DNA from: Protopterus annectens
Taxonomy: Eukaryota > Chordata > Ceratodontiformes > Protopteridae
Assembly: GCF_019279795.1 (NCBI RefSeq)
Contig: NC_056737.1
Span: 1,193,345,015-1,193,409,014 of the forward strand
Direction: 5' to 3'
Length of the DNA: 64,000 nt
The position numbers and the translations under genes were made by a program. The notes beneath the pieces are model-generated. The model ran no database searches. It saw only the letters and a list, made by a program, of their open reading frames with translations, and had not been told where the DNA came from. This document shows, in pieces, positions 11,030 through 22,086 of this stretch; the stretch's first letter is position 1, and each line of letters opens with the position of its first letter.

Positions 11030-13720
11030 CTCTGCTTGACATGTATGGGAAGTCTATTCCAGAGCATGGGCAGTCTCTGGGTTATGAACCTGCCCCTCCA
11101 GTATGTTCTGTTGATTGTGGTAATGAGGTTGAGGTCCCTGGAGCAAGTGTGGTGTGAAGGGATTGGGATTTCTTTAGGTGTAACATTTCTAACAGGGCTG
11201 GGTCAGACATGGCTTTGTAAGTCAAGCAGTGATCGCCTCTTAATAGACAATGTGAGACAGAGAAAACCTGGAGTTTTTTGAGTCTGTCCATGTAGGGCAT
11301 GTGTTTAAGGCCTACAATCCTCTTTGTGAGGTATTTTTGTGGTCTTTCCATCTGTTGCAGGTGTTTAGTGTGGTACATGCCAAATGGGGCATTATACTTG
11401 ATGATTGGTCTAATGAGGGAAGAGTAGAGAGAGAGATGATGACCTCTTTCTTCCTTGATGCAAAACCCTTGGTAATGAGATGTGCCACACAGAAGGACTT
11501 TATAACCACAGTGGCAATGTGGTGGTTGAAGGAGAGGTTGCTATCAACCTGTGTCGCCAGATCTCTTATAATGCCTTCAGTGTTCAGTGGGCTACCATCA
11601 ATGTAGTAATTAGCTGGAACTGAGTTTTTCCCAAAAGGAATGATGATGCATTTTTTGGCATTAAGCTTAAGGCCACAGTTTCAACAACAGTTCTTGGTTT
11701 CAGTGAGGCGTTTCTGTAGGATGTCTACATCACCTGGGGAGTTAATAATGGCTCCCAGCTTGCAATCATTGGTGAACTTGGTCGACCAGAGTCCGTCCGT
11801 GTTGGCCTGGACTTCTGAGAAGTAGATGCCAAAAAGGAGAGGACCCAGGACCAATTCCTGTGGGACTCCACTTGTGACTGGTTGGCAGTCTGACTTGCAG
11901 TCTGCTACTTTCACACTGTGGGTTCTATCTGTGAGCCAGTTTGCAACCCACCTAGAGATATAGGGTTGATGCCTAGTTTGGTGAGTCTATCAATAATTCC
12001 TGAGTCAGGAATGGTATCAAAGGCCTTGGCCAGATTGAAGTAGGCTGCATGAACTGCCTTGCCCTCATCCACAGCTCTGGTGATTGACTCAAAGAAGTCA
12101 ACCACATTGAGCAGGCATGATCTACCCTTCACAAAACCAAATTGCATGGGATCCAGAGACTGGAGATTCCCTATATCCTTGTTACTTAGGTCCATAATGA
12201 TGTGCTCCATAGCCTTACATATCAGACTCATCAGTCTAATGGGGCAGTAATTCCCAGGGTCTGTAGTCACTCCCACTTTATGGAGAGGGATGACTGTAGC
12301 AGTGCACCATTCTGTAGAGACAAAGCTTGAGGTGACGCTGTGATTGAACAGGGCACACAGGTGTGGTGCCAGTTCACTTTGTAGTTCATGTAGAACACAG
12401 CCAGGGATATTGTCGGGTCCCATGGAAGCTGTATTCTTGGCCTTGGACAATGCAGCTTTAACCTGTGCTGCAGTAATGCTGGGTGTCTGGCATTCTTCCA
12501 GTATTGTGATTGGTCCTTTGGGGGAAGAGATGGGTAAAGTTACCACTGAATCTATCAGCCAGTATGTTTGCAATATCTTTTGGCTCAGTATACGAGGTGC
12601 CATTGTACAGTAACTTAGTGCAAATCTGGGTATTGCCGTAGCGATTCTTGATATAACTGTAGAAGGCTTTGTGGTTGTTTTTAGTGTCTGCCACAATTCT
12701 GCCTTCATAGCTAGCTTTAGAAGTTTTGATGAGGGATCTCAACTTTTTGTTGAGGATAATAAGGGAGTTTTTCCAGTCTTGGGACTTCACCTTTTTCTGC
12801 AACAGTTTCTTTCTTCTGTTGTAGAGTTTGTTAATGGCAGGGAACCACCAAATTGTCTTCCTTTTTTTTGGAGAAGAGCATCTTCGTTCTGTTGGGTATG
12901 GCTAATTCCATGCATTTATGTACATGGTAGTACAGTGCATTGGTGTATGATTCGGTGGACATGCTCCTATTTCCCATTTGCATGGGGTGCCGTGAAGTTA
13001 GCCACCTCTATTTTTAGGAGTCCAAAGTCAGCTTTGGAGAAGTTTTTCATGGTGGTTACCTTTGCTGGTGGTGTGGGTGAGTTGTGTATGTCCATGGTAA
13101 TTCGTTTGTGGTTGGAACTAACCAGGGAGGACTTGACTATTGGTGTTGAGCAACGGTTGCCCATGTTAGTAATAACCAGGTCAAGGATGTTGCTTCCTCT
13201 AGTGGGTGTAAGAATGAGCTGGTCCAGTGCATTGGAATTAATGAATTCCAGGAAGCGTTGGGCAAGAGTACTGGTGCAGGAGTAGTTTTCTCAGTTGATA
13301 GAGGGGTAGTTAAAGTCACCCAGTATGAGAGTGTTGGGTTGGATCTTAATAGTTTCCAGGGTGCTTAGGAACGTGGAATGAGAGTCTTGGAAAATGGTTG
13401 GGGACCTATAGCAGGCTATGGCCTGAATCACAGTCTTACCCACTGTTAGTTGTACCTGAAGTATCTCTGATGCGTTATGCTGGGCTACTAGTCTGGAAGT
13501 ATGCATATCCTTTATGAACGTGGAGATGCCACCATCTTTGGAGCTTCAGTCTATTTTCTGAGGCTGAAAGGTGTGAAATGAGTTATAGTCTAGTAGCGCA
13601 GAGGTGTTTTCTGCTGTTTTAAACCAGGTTTCTGTTACAGCACAAATGTTGATATTCTTCATTTTGAGGAGTGCTTCGAGCGAGTGCATCTTGAGATTTA
13701 GACTTCTACCATTGAGCAGC
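11030..13720 (-). pseudogene. CR1 copy A ORF2 (endonuclease and reverse transcriptase)
   Basis: Pieces of an APE-type endonuclease (13506..13291 with GDFNYPSIN, and SNHKRI near 13110) are followed by the linker (about 12800..12460) and the reverse transcriptase (12708..11911 with KGRSCLLNVVDFFES and AYFNLAKAFDTIP, then 11914..11681 with SGVPQELVLGPLLFGIYF). The active-site block reads FTNDCKLG instead of FADDCKLG, so the catalytic aspartate pair is damaged. The C-terminal part follows to about 11030. Several frameshifts are present. Confidence 0.8.
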
Positions 13721-13779
13721 ATGACCCTCAGATTGCATTTATTTATAGCTGTTCTGGTGGTAATTTGGTCTTTGGAATA

Positions 13780-14757
13780 CTACCTAAAGAAAGGCACTAT
13801 AGGGGTGACAGGAGCCTTAGCCAGTATCAGGAAGCCTAGAGGTGACAGATGTAGGCCATTTCTGCAAAGCATTGAGGTCTGTCAATCATGTCATCCCATG
13901 AAGACAGATACTGGATCCCCTTAGAATGACACCAGAAACTTAGCCAATCATTGAAGTCAATCATTTTCTGCTTGTATAGCGGTATCATTCTGGGTGACGG
14001 CAGGATGATGCTCAGGCTAGGGTCATACCTGCCTGGGCCACATAATCCAAGAGCTCCTCCATGTCTCTTTTTATGTAGTCCAGGGATGTATGTATCAGAT
14101 CATTCATACCCACATGGACAATGACAGAGTCATACTTGTACTTGTTGTGGAGTGACCTGAGTGAGTGTGTTAAGTGTCAGATCCTGGCACCTGACAGAGA
14201 GCTGACTGTTACATTCTCCTTATTCATCCTAGTGAGTGGGACATCAGTGTGCCTCACTATCGAGTCACCTATGATTAGTGTACTGGGCAAGCAGTTTTGC
14301 CTTAGGGGCTTAGGTTGAGGGGCATACTGTGTAGGTGAGCTATGTGTTTTCTTATTTTGCTGTGTTGTGGTGGTTGAGTATGTTTCTGATATGGAGGTCT
14401 CTGCTGTTTGGGTAGATTTCTATTGAGAGCCTCAGCGAAGGTGGGTGTGTGGTTTGTGTTTTTATGTGAGAGCTGTGATGGTGAATATTCTGGAGGGCTG
14501 TGTGTTCCATGTGGTGTGGTGCAGGTGTTGACCTTCTCCTCTTGACCAACTATTCCAGTCTTGGCTGGAGAGTGCACGTCTTCCAGTTTGGATATATAAG
14601 TGCATCTCTCAGAAGTCTGAGTGTTGGTAGGTAAGAGAAGAGGGTTGTCTGTGTACATGAGGCAGTTGCTGCACTGCCTCAAAATGCCCAAGTTCACCAG
14701 GTTAATAGGAGCAAGCACAGGGAACTGACCTTTAGACATGCCAGGAGGGATGGTCAT
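13780..14757 (-). pseudogene. CR1 copy A ORF1 (zinc-finger-like plus SGNH esterase)
   Basis: The N-terminal part is open from 14757 to 14302 and starts MTIPPGMSKGQFPVLAPINL. It carries a CX2C-like pair near QCSNCLMYTDNPLLL, then a Pro/Gln/His-rich linker. The remainder, in other frames down to about 13780, matches the esterase domain described in CR1 ORF1 proteins; its GDS, GVND-type and DGLHLS-type blocks are easier to see in copies B and D. The reading frame is broken near the end of the linker. ORF1 proteins of this clade bind nucleic acid; the role of the esterase is not settled. Confidence 0.75.
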
Positions 14758-15270
14758 TATTAATAAGTACTGGAGCTGTTTCCTTATATGACGTTTAGTG
14801 CTGTTAGCACTTGTGTGCTACAATAATTGCTACAAGAAGCCAGATGAAGTGCTAGGTGAATAAGCTAGTTAAATGCAAGAGAGAAGAGAACTAGCAAGAT
14901 CTAAGGAAAACTGAAGAGCAGACTTTCTGGCACCGGTAATAGTTTACCCCAGCTTAGTGGTGCTGCATGGCACACAGACCCTTAGAAACATGGGCTTTTA
15001 AAGCAGAAAGTTGAAAGGAGCTAGAAACCACTTCTCTTGTGGTAGATAGCCTACCTAGTGCTTACCACTCCCACAGATAAGCTGAGTGGCTTCTCTCTAA
15101 CACAGAAAGGTCTGGGGAACTCAGAAACTACAATACAGTCCTGAATACAGCAAATCTGTATCTGGACTACTCTAGTAACAGGAAAGCCGGGAAAACAAGC
15201 TAGAACTTTTTTTTTAAATACAACAGTAGCAAACAAGCAAACTGATTTAAACAAATTAACCAATAAAAAA

Positions 15271-16235
15271 GCTCAAAACTGAGCCCTGTTCCAGCAGTCT
15301 TCAAATAGACAAGTTCTAGCTGCACACTCCTGCCACTAGGGTGCAGGGGAACATTCTCCAAAAAAGATGGCCTGGATTAGTGCTCAAGTTATACAAAGCT
15401 AGATTCAGCAGGTCTGAATCTAGTATATGCTAGAGCTAACGAGGAGCACCAATTTCAGAAAGAAACAGTTCAAATAAGGAGGCACAGTAAGCCTTTAACC
15501 AGAAATTCCCAGCTCAGAAGGGCATAATCTACCCTCTCCTCCCACAGTTCATCAGTGTAATATCCTTCCCTGCTTTCATGTGTCAAGACTGGTTTCCAGA
15601 CATCTTATCACAGTCTTACCCACTAATGGTAAACTTATCAATACTAGATTGATACAAACTGTGGCCACTGGCAGGTCCTACTTGTCAATAACAACTGGAA
15701 GCTGCATGCAAACAGAATACAGCTATTGCTGAATCCTTTTACAACTTTTTGTAAGACTTTAAATATGCGGTTATGTGACTCTCCTATTATAAAGACAGTC
15801 ACACCACCCTGAACACATCTTTTCTCACATAGTAAAGTTATGACATGTACATATCCCATGCGAGTATATACTCACAAAATACCACAATTAAGTGCTGGGG
15901 TCATTTCTAGGTTCCAGACCTCTGATGGCTCTAGTCTTCCTGTCCATCCATACAAGTGTGCAGGTCTGTCATGTCACTGCAGATGCTCATGGGGCAGTTG
16001 TTTTATGTGACATTCCTGCACAGCTCTGTCCATGGGATATCTATTCCATGAGATGACAATTTCACTAGGAGGGATTTCACCAGCTGGTCTGTATATTGTA
16101 AGCCTGCAGCCACGTGACACGATTCCCTTAGGATTGTATGAAAAGTAACAATACCTGTCTTTGCATTGGGTAGAATGAATAGTCAGTGCAGTGTATCAAC
16201 TATCAGCTACCTGCTGAGTATCTGCTGACCTTTTT
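15271..16235. other. Unannotated stretch between two CR1 copies
   Basis: The first 200-300 bp may still be 5' region of CR1 copy A, but I cannot align it to another copy. The rest shows no convincing gene. A 71-codon minus frame (15644..15859) lacks any recognisable domain. Confidence 0.4.
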
Positions 16236-17455
16236 TTTGAAGTGTCCCATTCGGGCATCATAGATAAGCTATCCAGCTTAAATATAAACCCCTATGTCAC
16301 AAGATGGGTCGCAAACTGGCTCAAAGACAGAACCCACAGGGTGAGAGTTGCTGGAGCCATGTCAGACTCGAAACCGGTCACAAGTGGCGTCCCACAGGGT
16401 TCTGTCCTGGGACCACTCTTGTTCGGTATATACTTTTCCGAGGTACAGGAAAACGTGGGAGGACTATGGCTCATCAAGTTCGCAGACGACTGCAAACTGG
16501 GCGCCATAATCGACTCTCCAGCTGACACAAACATCCTTCAAAAAGGTCTCACAGAGACAGATAACTGGTGCCAGCACCATGGTTTAAAGCTAAATGCCAA
16601 AAAATGTATAGTCATACCCTTTGGCAAAAACATGTGCCCACAAATTACCACATAGGCGGAAACCCATTAAGTACAGAGAAAGTTATTAGGGACCTGGGGA
16701 CCCAAGTTGCTAGCAATCTCTCCTTTGAAAACCACATTGCCACAGTGGTTAGGAAGACCTTCTACATAGCCCACCTCATCACGAAGGGTTTCACATCTAG
16801 ATCAAGAGAGGTAATCGTGCCCCTTTATTCATCCCTCATCAGGCCCATCATAGAATACAATGCCCCTTTTGGGATGTACCTTACCCGACACCTGCAGCAA
16901 TTAGGAAGACCCCAAAAGTATCTCACCAAGAGGATCAAGGGTCTCAAACAGATGCCATATGCTGCCCGGTTAAAAAAACTCCAGCTCTACTCAGTTGCAT
17001 ACCGCCTACTTCAAGGCGATCTATGCCTGACATACAAAGCTATGTCATATCCAGAATTAATGGGCATGCTCCACCTCAGTAAATCTAAATCCCTTAGAGC
17101 CACACGCTCGAGGGACTTGAACCTCAACACAGAAATAAATAGAACTTGCTGGAAGGACAGGTTCATAACCCAGAGGCTCCCTTCGCTCTGGAATAGAATT
17201 CCAGTTCATGTGAGGCAGAGCACCTCACTGAATCTCTTCAAGAAGAATCTCGATAGGTGGATGGGGGATCGTAGGTTTGTCCCAGGGATTACTCCCGTGT
17301 CACTATTAGACAGAGGCACAGTAAACTAAACCTTAAAAAGGGCACAGTATACTCAAATCAAGGGGTGGCGTAAGCCATACAGAATCGGGCTAGGCTTATA
17401 ATTGCCCCAGGGCAGATAGCCTAGTATGAACCTATGAACCTATGAACCTATGATT
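16236..17455 (+). mobile_element. CR1-like LINE copy C, 5'-truncated, young
   Basis: The copy begins inside the reverse transcriptase (HSGIIDKLSSLNINPYVTRW) and runs to the 3' end, which finishes with four repeats of the tail unit CTATGAAC or close variants. The active-site block FADDCKLG is intact at 16479..16502. ORF2 is continuous except for one frameshift near 16632, where copy D has two extra bases (GCAAAAACAAAGTGCCC against GCAAAAACATGTGCCC). After the shift the frame 16568..17329 runs to the natural C-terminus. 5' truncation is the usual result of incomplete reverse transcription. The close match to copy D suggests recent insertion. Confidence 0.9.
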
Positions 17456-18291
17456 TGATAACTACAGTAATAGTAGTCCATGTCCCGAGTCTTTAAAGCC
17501 ATTACATCTGTGTCCTCCCATCCCCCTGATTCTGCTTCCCTGATGCATTCTGGGTAGCTCCCTTTCTGTAATTTATTTATTGACAGTCTTAGAGATCTTG
17601 GTCTCTGAACTATGAAACTTTATACTGTACCGCTCCAGTTGTTTTCTCTACATACTTGATAGTGAGTGCACTTCTGAGCCTGAGGGTTGTGTGTTCTAAT
17701 CCCTAGCTGAGACTGAAGTCATACATTTAATATGAACATAGTAAAAACAAGAGCGGAGGTCTTTTCCACTTAACTCAGTATGGTGCCTAACAGAATGTTC
17801 ATATACAGTTAAAACAGTCCAAGGCAATATTCAGTGCCCTCACTGTATGCAGTCACCCAGGTAAAATCTCTATACAGATTCCAGCTGTATGCCACTCTTA
17901 TTGACATGTACAGTTGTCAGAGACCTCAAACACTTTTTTTTTTTAGTTGAGGAGCTGAAGGGGCTTTGGATTTGGCTACTCTAAGTCTATTGGTGCAAGA
18001 GTAACAATCTGATTTCCAATGTAAAACCAAGCCAAAGTATCTTTTTTGTTGTCAGTGTTGTTTTCTTTCAGAGCTCATTGGGTGGGACATTATAACAGAG
18101 TAGACCTGCCCTAGCAGACATTTCTGCTCTAAAGATAATATTTTGGCTCAAAAACTGAAATCCCTGAACTTGCCAGTGGATGCTATCTACTCCAATTATA
18201 TCTTCAAGATACAAAATACCATACCCAGCCTGCCCAAGGAAATAGGCAATAATCTTAGCTTTAAGACAAATTTCCATGCTCCTCTCCTAAA
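17456..18291. other. Unannotated stretch
   Basis: No gene recognised. At about 17665..17715 there is a weak tRNA-like B-box (GTGTTCTAATCC), but no SINE body can be matched to the other copies. Confidence 0.4.
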
Positions 18292-19015
18292 TCAAAGTCA
18301 AAGTAAACTTTATTGTTATTTAGATCTGCACATAGTGCAGCTAAATGAAATTATGTTGGTTCATTCCCACTGCAAGAAACATACATACATATAGTTAGTA
18401 TTTAGTAATACTAGGACAGGCACTTACAGACATTAAATGCATAAAATGTGCAATTTAGGGTATTGCACAAGTAAATATTGCATGAACTTGAATTGTCCCA
18501 TTAACAGGTACCTGTGAGGCAAAAATAGTGCATAGAGTATTGCACATTCAAGTTTCAGGACAGATGAAGATTTGGATATTGCACTAGTAGAAGTGATCTT
18601 AGAATAAATGGACATGAGAGGATGTCATTTACTGGATTAGTCAAGAGAATAGTCAGTTAATTGGTTGAAAGAGCAGAATGACTTCTGGCATGCCTCTTGT
18701 TAGGGTTCAGCAATATGGTGAATAAGAGAAAAAAGCTTCTATTGAGCCTGGAAGTCTTTCAGTGCATGCTGCAGTAACATCTACCTGAGTAAAGGCGAGA
18801 CAACATCCCACAAGCAGGGTGAGTATGGTCATTTATTATCTTTCTAGCTCTTCCAATACATCAAGATTCATGTACGTCTTCCAAGGATGCCAGTGGAGAG
18901 CCAATGATTCTTTCCGCTGCTGTTACTACTCTCTGGAGAGCCTTGCGATCTGAAGCATTGCAGTTCCTGTACCACACAGTGACATTGTTTGTCAGTAAGG
19001 TCTCAGTTCCCCTTC
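18292..19015 (-). mobile_element. LINE 3' end, C-terminal part of a fish-type family
   Basis: On the minus strand, 19015 to 18680 reads with few breaks as a LINE C-terminus: NNVTVWYRNCNASDRKALQR, VVTAAERIIGSPLASLEDVY, then blocks near HTHPACGMLSRLYSG and LNRSFFLL. From memory this resembles LINEs common in fishes with an AWYGNCTASDRKALQRVV block. The 3' end (about 18292..18330) resembles a common fish LINE tail containing a TTTATTGTTATTT-like stretch. The copy is 5'-truncated and has a few frameshifts. I cannot fix the clade. Confidence 0.65.
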
Positions 19016-19261
19016 AGAAGGTAATGTAAGATTTGATAAAGATATGTAAGATTATGTTAATGCTTTGTCCCTACTGGATGGCTAACTACTGTCCTAGCTA
19101 CAATTTCTACTTATTTATTCCTCTCGCCTTACCATCACTTGTGAATAGTGTGCTCTAATTGCATCATTTCTTTTTTATCTAAATTTCAAGATGTCTTACT
19201 CCATAAATGCATCTACCTTTCTAATGATCAAAGTGCTACTAGTATGGAACTTGTGGATTTC

Positions 19262-19535
19262 CTACTACTGTGGAACCTTTTACATTGCTACTACTATGGA
19301 ACCTGTGGCACTGTTGCTACCGTGGAACCTGTTACATTGTTACTACTGTAGAACCTGTGCCATTGTTACTACTGTGGAACCTATTACATTGCTACTAATG
19401 AGGAATCTGTGGCATTGTTACTACTGTGGAACCTGTTACATTGTTACTACTGTGGAACCTGTGGCATTGTTACTACTGTGTAACATGTTAAATTGTTACT
19501 ACCGTGGCACCTGTGCCATTGTTACTACTTTGGAA
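19262..19535. repeat. 26-bp minisatellite, about 10 units, alternating types
   Basis: Units of 26 bp share the core TTACTACTGTGGAACCTG. The first bases alternate mostly between TTACA and TGGCA or TGCCA, so the higher-order unit is about 52 bp. The open frame of 127 codons here (19191..19574) comes from the repeat. Confidence 0.85.
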
Positions 19536-19689
19536 TCCTCAAATATTAAACTGCTTTTGTCATGTACAGGCTGATTTGTATTGTAGTATGTTTAACTCAT
19601 AATGTTTATTATGTAAGATGAGTTTGTTTTTGTATGTCAGTATGTAACTCAGAAATACTTTAACTACATTTTTTTTGCATATTTATTAT

Positions 19690-19835
19690 GCTAGCTCAAC
19701 AATGATGTATTGTTTTATGTTTATAGAACTTTTATCCCCAGGGTCTCCACTGAAATGGGGTCTTGCATATTCCAGTCAGACAATCTGGGAAAATGAATGC
19801 AGTAATTACATAAATAAATTAATAAACAAATAAGG
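19690..19835 (+). repeat. TTTA-tailed LINE 3' end, opposite orientation
   Basis: Ending in ATAAATTAATAAACAAATAA, this segment is the reverse orientation of the LINE ends at 5945 and 7372: words resembling GTCTGACTGGAATATGC and GGAGACCCTGGGGATAAAAG appear on the minus strand. It is probably the end of an old plus-strand LINE. Confidence 0.45.
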
Positions 19836-21489
19836 TAACTGGCTGTAACAATTGTCTAGTAAATTAGTGCCGTCCCAGGAGAATCCGGTATCCATAGGAT
19901 ATAGTGGTTGACAGCAACCCTGTCATGCCCACCCCCAGATCTCCAACCACAAAGTGGATGCAGGAAGGGCAACACATCAAAATGAGAATGTGTAGTTATT
20001 GGTTAAAATTTAAATTTGTGTATCAGTTTAGAAGGATAGGTTGTTTAACTCAGTTGTGTTTGGGTCACTCCGTACTGAATGATCTTTTTTTCTACAGGGG
20101 AATGAATGATATTGTTAGAATCAGTAACATTATTATTATTACAGATAATGACTTCACTACAGGAAGTCTTCTCCATGTGACAGATACTGTAAAGGTTCTC
20201 AATATTAAGTGAATGTTTGCATATCAGGTGAAGGGCTTATGTCAAGGTGCCTTCTTAGCTTCCTCTCTCCCCTAGAGTGAGACCATGAAGGATCTGACCC
20301 ATGCATGGTGCCCTAGAGTGTAGACCATGAAGGATCTGACCCATGCATGGTGTAGGAATACTGCTCTAATTAGCTGATTTGTTCTTATTGCAATCAAGGC
20401 TTGAGTTCATATCCAGAGCATTAAACAGGTACTTTCAATAGGGACATTCAAGGTAATCACCTTGCTGTGTGTGGTGGAGGATTCTACCATCTTCTGATCA
20501 GGGCGTCACACTTCTATGGCATTTTATAGGCACCAGAGCAATCAGTCTGGGGTGAGGTGCTTCAGTCCAAAGTCAAAGCACACCCCAGGTGATGTCTCTG
20601 GGGAGTTTAAATGTGGGGGTGGGTCAGTATGGATGATTAAAACAAGTAAAATGAAGAGTAAAGGACAGAGAAGAGTAAAATAAGAGATTCTGTGATGGAA
20701 TATCTTTGGCAACGGCCACAAAATACAAAGGAAGAGAATAATACAGACGGTCCAAACAGAAGGAGGACAGACTATATGCCTGCAATAAATGAAATTAAAA
20801 TAAAGGAAACAGTATCATTTAGATCTAAACAAGTCAATAGCATTTTTGCTTATGAAAAACTGGGAGGGGGGGGTATTGATGTTCCATAGATCAGTAGAGA
20901 TAGAATGCAAAATACGTGGGATGGGACATTGGGTAATGTAGAGCAGAAAGATAAACAGGAAGTCATGGGCTATAGGGAATATACATGTCCTTAACTCAGA
21001 TAGCCCAAAGGTCTTTGTAGAATTCCTAAAAAACAGGAGAGGATACCATGCCTGATTGAGTGCTTGGTTTTAGCAGAAAACTTCCATCTGGTTGTGGATG
21101 AAAGATTAGATGGACAATATAGCAAAAAGAGAGTAACATACAAAAGGGCAAAGAGTAATCTTGGACTGGTTAACAAGGAATGGGTGTACAGGCATGGGTG
21201 CACCCTAGGAGTGATTGTTTTGAGGATCATATGCAAGGGAATAAGAAACACTGTATGTTAGTGCCAAAAAATGTGGAGAAACTACAAACTAAGGTAGCAA
21301 TAAAAAAATACCCTTATCTAACCATGCCCAGTAGTAGGGGAGTTGGGGATTTAGCAAGACAGAAAGATTAAGGGTAACAATGGGCTCATTACAAATGGTC
21401 TACAATATCAGGAAGAGACAGTTAAGGAGCTTAGTCAATGAGATGAAGGGGGAAAAACAAGAATTAGAGTATAAATCTGGGGTTATTTT
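19836..21489. other. Unannotated stretch with one short tandem duplication
   Basis: No gene recognised. At about 20273..20353 a segment of roughly 42 bp containing GACCATGAAGGATCTGACCC is present twice in tandem. Short open frames (for example 20692..20889 and 21064..21261) show no family signature. Confidence 0.45.
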
Positions 21490-21625
21490 ATACATTTATT
21501 TATTTTATTTATCCTTTGCTGTCTAAGTTAGTCGTTCTAGGTCTCTGGCCTCTTTTCATGGATGATCTGAGGAGAAATTTGTACTAACCAGGGGAAATTT
21601 GGTCAGTGCACCAGAAAAAATTCCC
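21490..21625 (-). repeat. TTTA-tailed LINE 3' end, further copy
   Basis: TTTATTTATTTTATTTATCC is followed by a segment resembling the LINE ends at 30, 5985 and 7400 (a TGCTGTC..AGTCGTTCTAGG-like region followed by TCTCTGGCCTC). It is a short truncated copy of the same family. Confidence 0.45.
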
Positions 21626-22086
21626 GTACTCTTTTTGATAAGTGACTTGAGATCTTTTACATTTACCTGAGCTACCACCAACTTAATCAGAAAAGAAATT
21701 AGTTTAAAGTCTTATCCAAAGGCTGGAACCGCAAGAATAATGACTCCAAAGATTGCACTGCGGTATAAGCAGTAGAAAATGAATCCAAACATCTGAAGTG
21801 GGAATAGAAACCAGAGTCTTCTGATCTGTAAACAGCAGAAGAGAGTGTGCTACTTTTAGAGCCTCTGACACTGTGTATGCCATTGCATGACATACATAAC
21901 ACTGCATATACTGTGGGGGAGGTGGAATGGAGAGATAATAAATCAGCAAACAAAGGAGAGTAATATTGCTAGAAATAAATTCATTCTCAAGTCTTGGTGA
22001 GTACCTTCATGAGGTAGACCCTGTTTTTTACAAAATCTCACCAAGGTGACACTGATATATAGATTGTATTTTATATAGCATATATC

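Larger units (their letters stand above)
10995..15270 (-). mobile_element. CR1-like LINE copy A, nearly full length, dead
   Basis: This is a non-LTR retrotransposon in minus orientation. The 3' end is at about 10995 with the family tail (TTCATAGGTTCATAGG on the plus strand). Moving leftwards from the high-coordinate end come a 5' region matching the 258-bp monomer of copy B (about 14990..15210), ORF1 with an esterase domain, and ORF2 with APE endonuclease and reverse transcriptase. Compared with copy E, about 190 bp are missing near the 3' end, between the tail and the C-terminal region. Several frameshifts and stops break both ORFs, so it is not active. The 5' limit is uncertain. Confidence 0.85.

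Noticed and set aside
12671-13285. 204-codon plus-strand frame
   Set aside because: It is the shadow of CR1 copy A ORF2 on the minus strand.
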